In this document: positions 1 to 5,588 of the stretch, one piece after another
Numbering within the stretch: the first letter of the stretch is position 1
Layout: every line of letters begins with the position of its first letter
Assembly: GCA_035577685.1 (NCBI GenBank)
Contig: DATLVC010000070.1
Location: forward strand, 1-8,599
Origin: CAIYRG01 sp035577685
Lineage (GTDB): Bacteria > Pseudomonadota > Alphaproteobacteria > Micropepsales > Micropepsaceae
DNA length: 8,599 bases
Direction of reading: 5' to 3'
Translations under genes and position numbers: made by a program
The notes under the pieces: generated by a model
What the model was told of the DNA's origin: nothing
The model's input: the letters and a program-made list of their open reading frames with translations, nothing else
The model's database searches: none

Positions 1-275
1 GGACGGCGACGCGAAAACACGCCAATTGCCGTCCCTATTTGGTCTTGCTCCCGGTGGGGCTTGCCGTGCCGGTTTCGTTGCCGAACCCGCGGTGCGCTCT
101 TACCGCACCATTTCAACCTTGCCGGACCTTTGCAGGTCTTAGGCGGTGTCATTTCTGTGGCGCTATCCCTGGAGTTGCCTCCGCCGGATGTTATCCGGCA
201 CCGTGTTTCCGTGGAGCCCGGACTTTCCTCCAGCCCCCCTTGCGAGGGACCAGCGGCCATCCGGCCATCTGACGC
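1..275 (-). ncRNA. rnpB: RNase P RNA (5' portion; 3' end lies off the window)
   Basis: This is the catalytic RNA of ribonuclease P, which trims the 5' leaders of tRNA precursors. Read on the minus strand, the conserved blocks appear in order: GAGGAAAGTCCGGGCTCC (about 240-223), then ACAGAAA (about 160), AAATGGTGCGGTAAGAGCGC (about 116-97) and GAGCAAGACCAAATAGGG near 50-35. These match the universally conserved core of bacterial type-A RNase P RNA. The molecule begins close to 272-275 with CAGATGGCC, which in this family pairs with a GGCCATCTG-like 3' end. That 3' partner and the final ACAGAACCCGGCTTA block are not in the window, so roughly the last quarter to third is missing at the left edge. 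The apparent ORFs across this stretch are chance frames. Confidence 0.96.
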
Positions 276-281
276 AACGCC

Positions 282-310
282 AATGTCGGTGCGTTAGCGG
301 GTTAAGTCAA
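282..310 (-). promoter_or_regulatory. Predicted promoter of rnpB
   Basis: On the minus strand a -35 box TTGACT (310-305) and a -10-like box GACATT (287-282) are separated by exactly 17 bp. This places the start of transcription near 274-276, at the expected 5' end of the RNase P RNA. The -35 lies inside the last codons of the upstream amidase gene, whose TAA stop (296-294) falls in the spacer. The boxes and spacing are visible; activity is inferred. Confidence 0.55.
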
Positions 311-1004
311 TCGCTTGCAGCAGCGCGGCAAGAATGGCGTCGCATTCCTTGTCCGCCACGCCGTCGATGCGCGCCGGGCGCCAATGGCGCTGGAACGCCG
401 CGATGGCGATCTCATCGGCCACATCCACATCGGGACGCAAGCCATAGCCGAAGGCGCGCAAACCATCCGTAAACGGAACATCCAGCCGGTGCCGCCGCGT
501 CTGGGGCCAGAGCCCCACACCTTCGAGAGACAACGCGCCCCAGGGAAACAGCTCGCCCGGATCCTGCTTTCGCGCCGGCGCCACATCCGAATGGCCGAGC
601 ACGCGTTCGGGCGGAATCGGATGGCGCGCAAAAATGTCCAGCGCGAGGCCGATCACCGCTTCGACCTGCCGGTCCGGAAAAGAGCGGTAGCCGAATTCAT
701 GGCCCGGATTGACGATCTCGATGCCGATGGAGCGCGCATTGATGTCGCGCGCGCCCGCCCAATACGACACCCCGGCGTGCCAGGCGCGCGAATCTTCCGG
801 CACATGGGCATAGAGCGTGCCGTCCTCATCCACCGTGTAATGGGCGCTGACCTTCGCCTCGGGATCGCACAGCCGTTCGATCGCGGCGGCGGCCGTCTCC
901 ATGCCGGTGTAATGCAGGACCAGAATGTCCACCGGCATGTTGGCGGGCCGCGCGTCGAAATTCGGCGACGGCGCGGCGACGCATTCGAGCCCATGCTTGG
1001 CCAT
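294..1004 (-). CDS. AmpD-like N-acetylmuramoyl-L-alanine amidase (Amidase_2) with C-terminal peptidoglycan-binding-like domain
   Basis: A predicted zinc amidase that cuts the bond between N-acetylmuramic acid and L-alanine in peptidoglycan fragments. The 236-residue protein has an Amidase_2 domain at about 20-165. Its expected zinc ligands are H31 (in LHYTG), H138 (in LGHSDVAP) and D148 (in KQDPG), and the catalytic-type residues are E96 (GIEIVN) and K146. Residues about 178-231 resemble a PG_binding_1 helical domain, as in AmiD. Unlike AmiD there is no signal peptide or lipobox, so a cytoplasmic, AmpD-like recycling role is more likely than a surface role. It starts 14 nt after the RHH regulator gene and probably shares its transcript. 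No clear Shine-Dalgarno precedes the ATG at 1004, so the start is less certain than the family. The 3' end carries the rnpB promoter. Confidence 0.93.
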   Translation of the reverse strand: MAKHGLECVAAPSPNFDARPANMPVDILVLHYTGMETAAAAIERLCDPEAKVSAHYTVDEDGTLYAHVPEDSRAWHAGVSYWAGARDINARSIGIEIVNPGHEFGYRSFPDRQVEAVIGLALDIFARHPIPPERVLGHSDVAPARKQDPGELFPWGALSLEGVGLWPQTRRHRLDVPFTDGLRAFGYGLRPDVDVADEIAIAAFQRHWRPARIDGVADKECDAILAALLQAIDLTR

Positions 1005-1018
1005 CCGCGAAATAACCG

Positions 1019-1306
1019 TCAGACGAAAATCTTGTAGGCCAGCGTTTCGCCGTCTTGGCGCTTCAGCGCGAATTCCGAGCCCTTCTCGTGCTCATCGACC
1101 AAAGCTTCGAACAGGCGCAGCGCGCTGCGGATGACCTCGGCATAGGAGGCGGCCTCGGTGCGCTCCTTCAGCCTTTGCAGGCGCTCCATCGCCTGGGGCG
1201 GCATTTCGAGCTGCACCCGCGTGGTGGCACGCTCGGTGGCTTCGGTTTCCGGCACAAAGCCGGAGCGCGGCCCATGACCGTGGCCGTGACGATACCGTCC
1301 GTGCAT
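1019..1306 (-). CDS. Ribbon-helix-helix (CopG-like) transcriptional regulator with His-rich N-terminus
   Basis: A 95-residue probable DNA-binding protein. Residues about 28-73 fit an RHH fold: a short strand (TTRVQLEMP) that would enter the DNA major groove as a dimer, a first helix (about 38-50), and a second helix (SYAEVIRSALRLFEALVDEH). The tail, ending DGETLAYKIFV, is common on such proteins. Residues 1-13 (MHGRYRHGHGHGP) hold four histidines at 2, 7, 9 and 11, suggestive of metal binding, though this is inference. The ATG follows the TAG of the upstream membrane-protein gene with no gap, and its Shine-Dalgarno (GAGGAG) lies in that gene's last codons, so translation is probably coupled. 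The three TGATGAT repeats at the head of the operon are the natural candidate for its operator. It could also be an antitoxin-type RHH protein, but no toxin gene is adjacent. Confidence 0.82.
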   Translation of the reverse strand: MHGRYRHGHGHGPRSGFVPETEATERATTRVQLEMPPQAMERLQRLKERTEAASYAEVIRSALRLFEALVDEHEKGSEFALKRQDGETLAYKIFV

Positions 1307-1678
1307 CTAACTCTCCTCGCGCCGGTCGTAATGCCGGTGCTCATGCCAATGATAGGGCCGGTAGCAGCGGCGGCGCCAAGCCATCGCCAACACGAAGATC
1401 AGCAACAGCGGGAAGAACGGAAAAAAGAAATGACGGTGGAAGCCATAGCCGTAAGGGCCATAGGCCGCGGGACCGGCCATATACGGATGCGGCACGAACA
1501 TCCAGACGATGAACGCCACGATCAGCCCAAGCAAGGCGATGCGCGTGGCGATATGGAGCATGTGGTGATGGCGCTGATAGCGCAGCCTTTGGGCGCGCTC
1601 CTCCTCGCTTTCGGGACGTGGTGAGGGCGGCTCATCGACGGGAAATTCCTCGCCGACACCGACACCGAATTTGGTCAT
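1307..1678 (-). CDS. His-rich two-helix membrane protein of unknown function
   Basis: A 123-residue protein I cannot assign to a named family. An acidic, proline-rich N-terminus (about 1-30) leads to RYQRHHHMLH, a hydrophobic helix at about 43-62, a Tyr/Gly/Pro loop with H64, H81 and H83, a Phe-rich second helix at about 84-101 (FFFPFFPLLLIFVLAMAW), and a basic, histidine-dense tail (WHEHRHYDRR). Eleven histidines cluster on both sides of the helices, which suggests metal or proton interaction at the membrane; that is inference. I start it at the ATG at 1678 because AGGAGG lies 5 nt upstream; a start at 1705 would sit next to the predicted -10 box. It is the first gene of a run with the RHH regulator, whose ATG abuts its stop codon. 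Confidence 0.78.
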   Translation of the reverse strand: MTKFGVGVGEEFPVDEPPSPRPESEEERAQRLRYQRHHHMLHIATRIALLGLIVAFIVWMFVPHPYMAGPAAYGPYGYGFHRHFFFPFFPLLLIFVLAMAWRRRCYRPYHWHEHRHYDRREES

Positions 1679-1705
1679 GAGAACCTCCTGAACCAGAACT
1701 CGCAT

Positions 1706-1736
1706 TCTATATCATCATATAATCATCAAATGTCAA
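1706..1736 (-). promoter_or_regulatory. Predicted promoter of the His-rich membrane protein / RHH / amidase run
   Basis: On the minus strand a consensus -35 TTGACA (1736-1731) is followed after 17 bp by GATATA (1713-1708) or after 19 bp by TATAGA (1711-1706). Either would give a leader of about 20-25 nt carrying AGGAGG before the ATG at 1678. The region is strikingly AT-rich for this genome. The perfect -35 is clear; which -10 is used is not. Confidence 0.6.
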
Positions 1737-1742
1737 TCATCA
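1711..1742 (-). repeat. Three TGATGAT repeats overlapping the promoter (candidate RHH operator)
   Basis: On the plus strand ATCATC occurs at 1711-1716, 1722-1727 and 1736-1741, each extended to TGATGAT or nearly so on the minus strand. Intervals are 11 and 14 bp. The copies bracket and fill the spacer between the -35 and -10 boxes, the position expected for a repressor that blocks RNA polymerase. RHH proteins bind short repeated sites in tandem, and one is encoded two genes down. A further TCATCAT is at 1901-1907. Operator function is inferred. Confidence 0.5.
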
Positions 1743-1838
1743 GATAGCGTGATACCCCTCCCCACCCGGTTTGGGCGCAATTCGCGGCCTAAGCCTTTGG
1801 AATTGCTGAGACGGCTGCGGGCGCCGGCCGAAAATAAC

Positions 1839-1867
1839 GGTGCAATAGAGGTGCAATTTCGGTGCAT
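1839..1867 (+). repeat. Three GGTGCA(AT) direct repeats at 11-bp intervals
   Basis: GGTGCAAT begins at 1839 and 1850, and GGTGCAT at 1861, giving exactly 11 bp between starts. The sites therefore lie on nearly the same face of the helix, as is typical of tandem binding sites for a regulator or replication-type protein. The ligand is unknown. The repeats lie about 60 bp upstream of the small ORF at 1927 and about 100 bp from the divergent promoter at 1706-1736. Confidence 0.5.
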
Positions 1868-1926
1868 GGAGCGCAGCGCTACTTCCCGGCAAGGACGGTT
1901 TCATCATGCATATATAGGAGCGCGCC

Positions 1927-2088
1927 ATGCGCACGGCAAAACGCCACGTGCGCACTGATCACGCCTTAGCTGGCATCGAACGCAAGCGCCTTACTTATCG
2001 GCGGACTGAAGAAGTCCTAGGACCCTTGATCAGAAAATCCACGCTTTCATCCGTTGACGACGTAAGAACGGGTTTCCGGTCGCTATAA
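1927..2088 (+). CDS. Possible small basic protein (53 aa), unassigned
   Basis: An ATG at 1927 follows AGGAG (1916-1920) by 6 nt and opens a 53-codon frame ending in TAA. The peptide begins MRTAKRHVRTDHALAG and is rich in Arg and Lys, with no hydrophobic helix and no family I recognise. The good ribosome-binding site is the main support. Against it, no convincing promoter is visible, the codons do not show the GC-rich third positions of the neighbours, and the frame is short enough to be chance. It faces away from the RHH operon and converges on the 299-aa gene. Treat it as a candidate only. Confidence 0.25.
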   Translation: MRTAKRHVRTDHALAGIERKRLTYRRTEEVLGPLIRKSTLSSVDDVRTGFRSL

Positions 2089-2117
2089 AAAAGCGATGGA
2101 GACGAAGGCACGCAGAG

Positions 2118-3017
2118 CTACGGCAGAAAGCTAGGCTGCTTAGGTCCCGGTGTTCGCCCATGCACGACTAATACTTCATACCTCTCATTGAGGTATGCGC
2201 CGCTGATATCGTCGCGCACTTGGTAAATTGCCAAAGTGGCGTGAAGGGTGTCGCCTTGTCCGAACTCATATTCGCGGCTCGCCAATTTATCGTAGAATGT
2301 CGCATCTTTAATCGGCGCGGGAATTCTTATGCCGTTCCAGACAAATTGCCATTTGCGGTTGCCGCGCTCCAGGACGGCGCGCAGCACAACCAAATCAGCC
2401 CTTTGTTCTACGACACGATGATTTGCATCCGCGACTACCCGCTCGGTGGGTTCAGAAAGAAGAGCAAAGTCTTCACGCTCAATTAGAGCGAGCGGCTTTG
2501 GGTCTTTAAGCGAACTCGTAATACCGAATTCGGTTATCGATGGGTCTTCTTCCAGAATCTCAAAGGCGCGCGCAATATGACGGTCTATTTCCTCAACGTT
2601 TCGTAGGCGCTCCTTCGCCTCATAAACCGCCTTAGGGAGAATAATACGATCCTTGCCACGCTGAACGACATAGCTGTCATCCTGAATAACAATCTGCATT
2701 TGTGGCGGTGGATTTAATCTGTCCCAAATCAAGCTAGTCAGAAGACCGATAAGAACGGCGTGCGCTGAGTTCTTGAACAAGCTAGTGAGTTTCGTACCGC
2801 CTGCCTTCAGCCGTGCCCGGAAGCTCCCAGTGCCTAATGCATCGATGACTATTTCGAGGCTAAAATCCGGATTTACCTGCGCATTGATCTCTCGGAGCGC
2901 TTCAGAAAATGCCAGCAACGAATTTGCAAAGGTATGTGCGTTAATTTCGTTCGTTCTGCCACCGAAGTGCAAAACAAAATCGTCGCCAACTAAACCCTGT
3001 AAATCGATCGATGCCAT
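2118..3017 (-). CDS. Hypothetical protein with a central hydrophobic segment, unknown function
   Basis: A 299-residue protein I cannot assign. It reads as three parts: an N-terminal domain (about 10-72) with alternating strands and a helix (ANSLLAFSEALREIN, then FSLEIVIDALGTGSFRARL); a hydrophobic stretch at about 84-98 (SAHAVLIGLLTSLIW) that could be a membrane-inserted or buried helix; and a C-terminal part with IILPKAVYEAKERLRN at 125-140 and a strand-rich end (about 195-288). This order, ending an N-terminal domain in a GSF motif, then a short hydrophobic helix, then an I-x-x-P-K/E-x-V-Y segment, resembles a widespread family of uncharacterised accessory-region proteins as I remember it; I cannot confirm membership. 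Base composition (42-47% G+C in two sampled 60-base lines) is far below the flanking genes, suggesting transfer. No Shine-Dalgarno is obvious before the ATG at 3017, and a TATAGA box lies only 9 nt upstream of it. Confidence 0.8.
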   Translation of the reverse strand: MASIDLQGLVGDDFVLHFGGRTNEINAHTFANSLLAFSEALREINAQVNPDFSLEIVIDALGTGSFRARLKAGGTKLTSLFKNSAHAVLIGLLTSLIWDRLNPPPQMQIVIQDDSYVVQRGKDRIILPKAVYEAKERLRNVEEIDRHIARAFEILEEDPSITEFGITSSLKDPKPLALIEREDFALLSEPTERVVADANHRVVEQRADLVVLRAVLERGNRKWQFVWNGIRIPAPIKDATFYDKLASREYEFGQGDTLHATLAIYQVRDDISGAYLNERYEVLVVHGRTPGPKQPSFLP

Positions 3018-3215
3018 ATCGCGATTCTATATGGCGCGCCCCCATCTTGCACGCACGATAACGTAATGACCCCTACAATTTGTCTTCCGGTCGATTCGCT
3101 GATTCATCCCGACTCGGCTAGCTTTTTGTTGTCCGCGTGTGGCTTCGGGTTTTGAGCATCCGCTTTAGGGCTTCGTCACGAAGGTCTTTGGGTTGTTCTG
3201 CTATGGCACTCGTTG

Positions 3216-3476
3216 ATGGCCGATATCGCAGCAGCAGCACCGGAATCGTTTCGCGGACAACGCGCCCAGGCGCTGGACCAAAGAACAGGTCCGGTGACCG
3301 CGACGATACTCTTGATGCTGTTGGCGGCGGGCGTCGGCTACGGCATACACGGGCTGTTGGAGCTGGCGATAAAGGCGTTTGGCTACGCCGAATTAGGACA
3401 CGCGTTGAATTGGATCAGGACACTCAGGGGCTCTCGCCCCAATTCCACTTGCTGTCTGTCTGCTTTATCTCAGTGA
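3216..3476 (+). CDS. Small putative membrane protein (86 aa), unknown function
   Basis: An 86-residue protein with a polar N-terminus, a hydrophobic segment at about 28-46 (VTATILLMLLAAGVGYGI) and an amphipathic stretch to about 69 (HGLLELAIKAFGYAELGHAL). It probably has one membrane helix. I do not recognise the family. I chose the ATG at 3216 over the adjoining TTG at 3213; neither has a clear ribosome-binding site. The last 16 or so residues are read through DNA that encodes the end of the convergent 81-aa gene, so the true C-terminus may originally have been shorter, near LRG at about 70-72. The overlapping longer frame at 3137-3529 has no protein-like character and is taken as a shadow. 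Confidence 0.5.
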   Translation: MADIAAAAPESFRGQRAQALDQRTGPVTATILLMLLAAGVGYGIHGLLELAIKAFGYAELGHALNWIRTLRGSRPNSTCCLSALSQ

Positions 3477-3669
3477 TGTCGTCTTCACAAAACGGCACGT
3501 CAGAAAGACCCCTAACGCGGCTGAGATAACCAGAATCAATAAGGGCTTGATCGAAGCGTCGGCCATCCAAAAGTGCGATGCTTACGACGGTGTAGCCCAT
3601 CCCCGTTTCACCAAGGGCTCTCACTGCTCCCGCCCATTTTCCTAAAAAGAAAAAGGCGCCTGGTCTCAT
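3424..3669 (-). CDS. Small conserved-type hypothetical protein (81 aa)
   Basis: An 81-residue soluble protein. Residues about 22-77 read as a compact strand-rich domain (GMGYTVVSIALLDGRRFDQ, then SRVRG, VPFCEDDITEIKQT and KWNWG). The pattern of a G-Y-x-V-V-S strand, L-x-D-G-R-x-F, VRG, PF-x-E-x-D-I and a terminal K-W-x-W matches a family of short uncharacterised bacterial proteins I have seen before but cannot name. Its function is unknown. The ATG at 3669 is supported by GGAGA about 8 nt upstream. Its 3' end overlaps the convergent 86-aa gene by 53 bp. Its last codons hold a GGGGC/GCCCC hairpin (3427-3440) with no following T run. Confidence 0.68.
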   Translation of the reverse strand: MRPGAFFFLGKWAGAVRALGETGMGYTVVSIALLDGRRFDQALIDSGYLSRVRGLSDVPFCEDDITEIKQTDSKWNWGESP

Positions 3670-3848
3670 TTTGAGTCTCCGTCAATTGCCGGACAGCAAG
3701 GCGCTCAGCTGCGCGGTTGCTACATCCTTCCGTCAAGCGGCGGCGATTCTCGCGCGTTCGGCTCTATTGGGCATCCTGCCCGCTTGTCCGGGCTTCGGCG
3801 TTGCATCGAGCATAGCCGGACTTATATGTGTGCGGCGAATACCAATGC

Positions 3849-4031
3849 TTAGCTCTCAAACTTAGAGAGCTTTTCGAGTTGGCTTACGAAGCCCTTAAAG
3901 ATGGTCATCATGTCTTCATAGCGCGCCGGCGTTGGGTGATTGCCGCCTTGGTTCCCTAGCAATAGCTCTGAGTCAAAGCGGTGCTTTTCAGCGGCCAAAA
4001 CCGCTGCCGCTATCATAACGCCCTGGTCCAT
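3849..4031 (-). CDS. Small hypothetical protein (60 aa)
   Basis: A 60-residue protein with no family I recognise. It has an Ala-rich helix at 6-16 (MIAAAVLAAEK), a polar Gly/Asn turn (LLLGNQGGNHPTPARYED), and a terminal helix at about 41-57 (MMTIFKGFVSQLEKLSK). It is probably soluble and helical. I start it at the ATG at 4031 because AGGAAG lies 6 nt upstream; the in-frame ATG at 4070 has no ribosome site. It stands alone: about 120 bp separates it from the CBS-domain gene upstream and about 180 bp from the 81-aa gene downstream, all on the same strand. An inverted repeat AGCTCTC/GAGAGCT (3851-3871) occupies its last codons. Confidence 0.55.
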   Translation of the reverse strand: MDQGVMIAAAVLAAEKHRFDSELLLGNQGGNHPTPARYEDMMTIFKGFVSQLEKLSKFES

Positions 4032-4154
4032 GTGGTGCTTCCTATTGAGTTGGAGGCCGCATGCTAGCACTTGCGGTCAACGCTACCACCTGGGCCACAG
4101 TGAAAGCTTGGCCAATTGCCCACCCGCGTTTCGCAGTCTTTTGCGATTCCCATC

Positions 4155-4571
4155 TCAGCGCATGTGTTCCCACAATTCGCGCTCTTCTTCCAAGCGCTCT
4201 CTTTCGGTGCCTTTGAAATCGCCGCGGGAGATGACGCCTACGAGCATATCGCCTTCCATCAAAGGCACGTGACGGAATCCGCCATCCCACATCAGGCGAA
4301 GCGCATCGATGGCGGATTTGTTCGGCGGCATGGTGATCGGGTCCGGCGTCATCACGTCGGACAGTTTGGTTTTCACCGCGCTTTTGCCGTCGGCCAAGAC
4401 CCCGACCGCATCGCGCCCGGTGAAAATGCCCACCAGATTGTGCTTCTTGTCTATCACCAGGACGGCGCCGACGCGGTGCTCTTTCATCTTGGCGCACGCG
4501 TCTTTGACGCTGCAGGTTGGCGGCATGGTCACCGGGGTGCGATTGCAGACGATATCCGATAGCTGACGCAT
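4155..4571 (-). CDS. Tandem CBS-domain protein (Bateman module)
   Basis: A stand-alone pair of CBS domains, 138 residues, of the kind that binds adenine nucleotides (AMP, ATP, sometimes NAD-type ligands or SAM) and signals energy state to a partner. CBS1 spans about 11-61 and ends GIFTGRDAVGVLA; CBS2 spans about 73-121 and ends VGVISRGDF. Both keep the T/S-x-x-D ribose-binding motif (TGRD at 51-54, SRGD at 115-118). The C-terminus is a charged helix (about 122-138). No enzyme or transporter domain is attached, so the target is unknown. I start it at the ATG at 4571, preceded by GGGAGAG; an upstream in-frame start at 4700 would add 43 residues without CBS character. It lies downstream of the exporter gene on the same strand, 141 bp away, too far to assume one operon. 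Confidence 0.92.
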   Translation of the reverse strand: MRQLSDIVCNRTPVTMPPTCSVKDACAKMKEHRVGAVLVIDKKHNLVGIFTGRDAVGVLADGKSAVKTKLSDVMTPDPITMPPNKSAIDALRLMWDGGFRHVPLMEGDMLVGVISRGDFKGTERERLEEERELWEHMR

Positions 4572-4712
4572 GGAAACTCTCCCAGGAATCGACACAAAAG
4601 AGAACGATCGACACGAATTCCAGATGCAGACTGACACTTCCCGCGCGAAAAACTTTGATCTGCAGCAATATCGGCTGTGCGGCCGCGCTTTTTTTTGCAC
4701 AAGAATTGTGCG

Positions 4713-5588
4713 TCAGACGCCTTCCGCGGGCTCCAGCGCGCGCAACGGTGCGCGCCTGAGCACGATTGCGACCCCGAACAATGTCATCGCCGCGCCAACC
4801 ACGATCATGGGCGTGAAGGGTTCGCCCAGAATCGCGACGCCTCCGAGGACACCGATGGCCGGCCCCAGCAGCAGCACCGATCCCACCAGCGACACTTCAT
4901 AATGCTGCAGCAGGATGTAATAGGCGGTGTGGCCGACCAGGCTGCCGGCAATCACCGTATAGGCGAGGGCTGCCCAGCCCTGCCAGGGCGCGGCCGAAAG
5001 CGCAGCGAACTGGCCGCTTTCGAAGATGAAACTGGTGAGGAACAGGAACGGGATTCCCAGCGCCGCCATCCACGCCTGCATGACGAGGGGGGCGACGCCG
5101 GAAAGACGCCTGAGCAGCACGGTGCCGATGGCCATGGAGATGGCATCCAGGAACAGGATGAACACCCCCAGCCAATGCGACGCGACGCTGGCGTCCAGGC
5201 TGAACACCACCACCCCGCAAAACGCGAGCGCGATGCCGAGCCAGCGCCGCAACGGCACCGTCTCCCCCAGCCAGGCCATGGCCAGAAGCACCGAGATCGG
5301 CACGTAAAGCTGGTTCACGATCGCCATGGTCGAGGCGTCGGACAATTTGGCGCCGGTGAAGATCAGCGCGAAATGCAGGCCGCCCATGAAGAACACGGCC
5401 GGAATCAGCGCGTTCCACTTGCCGGGCACAGGCTTCAGCCAGGGCAGGAGACATATCAGTACAAAGACGAATCGGACGCCCGTGAAGAAAACCGGCGGGA
5501 TGTAAGTGACGCCAACCTTGGCCGCGACGGCATTGAGCCCCCAGGCGACACAGACCAGAAGCGCCAGCACGAGATGGGAAAACCGCAT
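4713..5588 (-). CDS. EamA-family (drug/metabolite transporter superfamily) exporter
   Basis: A 291-residue inner-membrane protein with ten predicted helices in two EamA repeats (about 5-131 and 140-278), the normal length and layout. The first repeat opens with HLVLALLVCVAWGLNAVAAK, the family pattern in which a Trp-Gly follows the first helix, and includes GAKLSDASTMAIVNQLYVP and LGETVPLRRWLG near 108-118. The second ends with ILGEPFTPMIVVGAAMTLFG. The E-x-x-x-x-x-x-x-x-G motifs before the last helices of each half are typical. Such proteins export amino acids or related metabolites; EamA itself exports cysteine and O-acetylserine, but the substrate here cannot be told from sequence. No strong Shine-Dalgarno precedes the ATG at 5588. 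A 6-bp hairpin GCACAA/TTGTGC begins 1 nt after the stop. Confidence 0.92.
   Translation of the reverse strand: MRFSHLVLALLVCVAWGLNAVAAKVGVTYIPPVFFTGVRFVFVLICLLPWLKPVPGKWNALIPAVFFMGGLHFALIFTGAKLSDASTMAIVNQLYVPISVLLAMAWLGETVPLRRWLGIALAFCGVVVFSLDASVASHWLGVFILFLDAISMAIGTVLLRRLSGVAPLVMQAWMAALGIPFLFLTSFIFESGQFAALSAAPWQGWAALAYTVIAGSLVGHTAYYILLQHYEVSLVGSVLLLGPAIGVLGGVAILGEPFTPMIVVGAAMTLFGVAIVLRRAPLRALEPAEGV

Larger units (their letters stand above)
1743..2117. other. Gene-poor stretch between the RHH operon and the 299-aa gene
   Basis: There is no long convincing gene here. It contains three 11-bp-phased GGTGCA repeats (1839-1867), one extra TCATCAT (1901-1907), a possible 53-aa ORF (1927-2088), a 10-bp palindrome GTCCTAGGAC at 2014-2023 and a small TCGCT/AGCGA hairpin at 2080-2096. 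Open frames on either strand across 1740-1958 lack ribosome sites and recognisable protein character. I see no tRNA, integrase or insertion sequence. Confidence 0.5.

Noticed and set aside
1..297. Small plus-strand open frames near the left edge
   Set aside because: The DNA is RNase P RNA on the other strand. The frames are chance.
315..1037. Long plus-strand open frame (240 codons) opposite the amidase gene
   Set aside because: It is the complement of a clearly recognisable Amidase_2 gene with intact catalytic residues. Its own translation is Arg-rich and shows no family character.
1019..1306. Toxin-antitoxin reading of the RHH gene
   Set aside because: RHH antitoxins usually sit next to a small soluble toxin of RelE, Doc or PIN type. 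The neighbours are a membrane protein and an amidase of AmpD type, neither of which looks like a toxin.
1749..1958. 69-codon plus-strand frame beside the RHH operon promoter
   Set aside because: It has no ribosome site, starts within a few bases of the divergent promoter region, and its translation has no protein-like pattern.
3137..3529. 130-codon plus-strand frame over the 86-aa and 81-aa genes
   Set aside because: Its composition is Arg/Ser-rich with no domain or membrane pattern and no ribosome site. The two shorter genes explain the region better.
3851..3874. Inverted repeat AGCTCTC/GAGAGCT followed by TTTT
   Set aside because: It looks like a weak plus-strand terminator, but no plus-strand gene ends here and the repeat codes for the last residues of the 60-aa gene. 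The 4-T tail is short.
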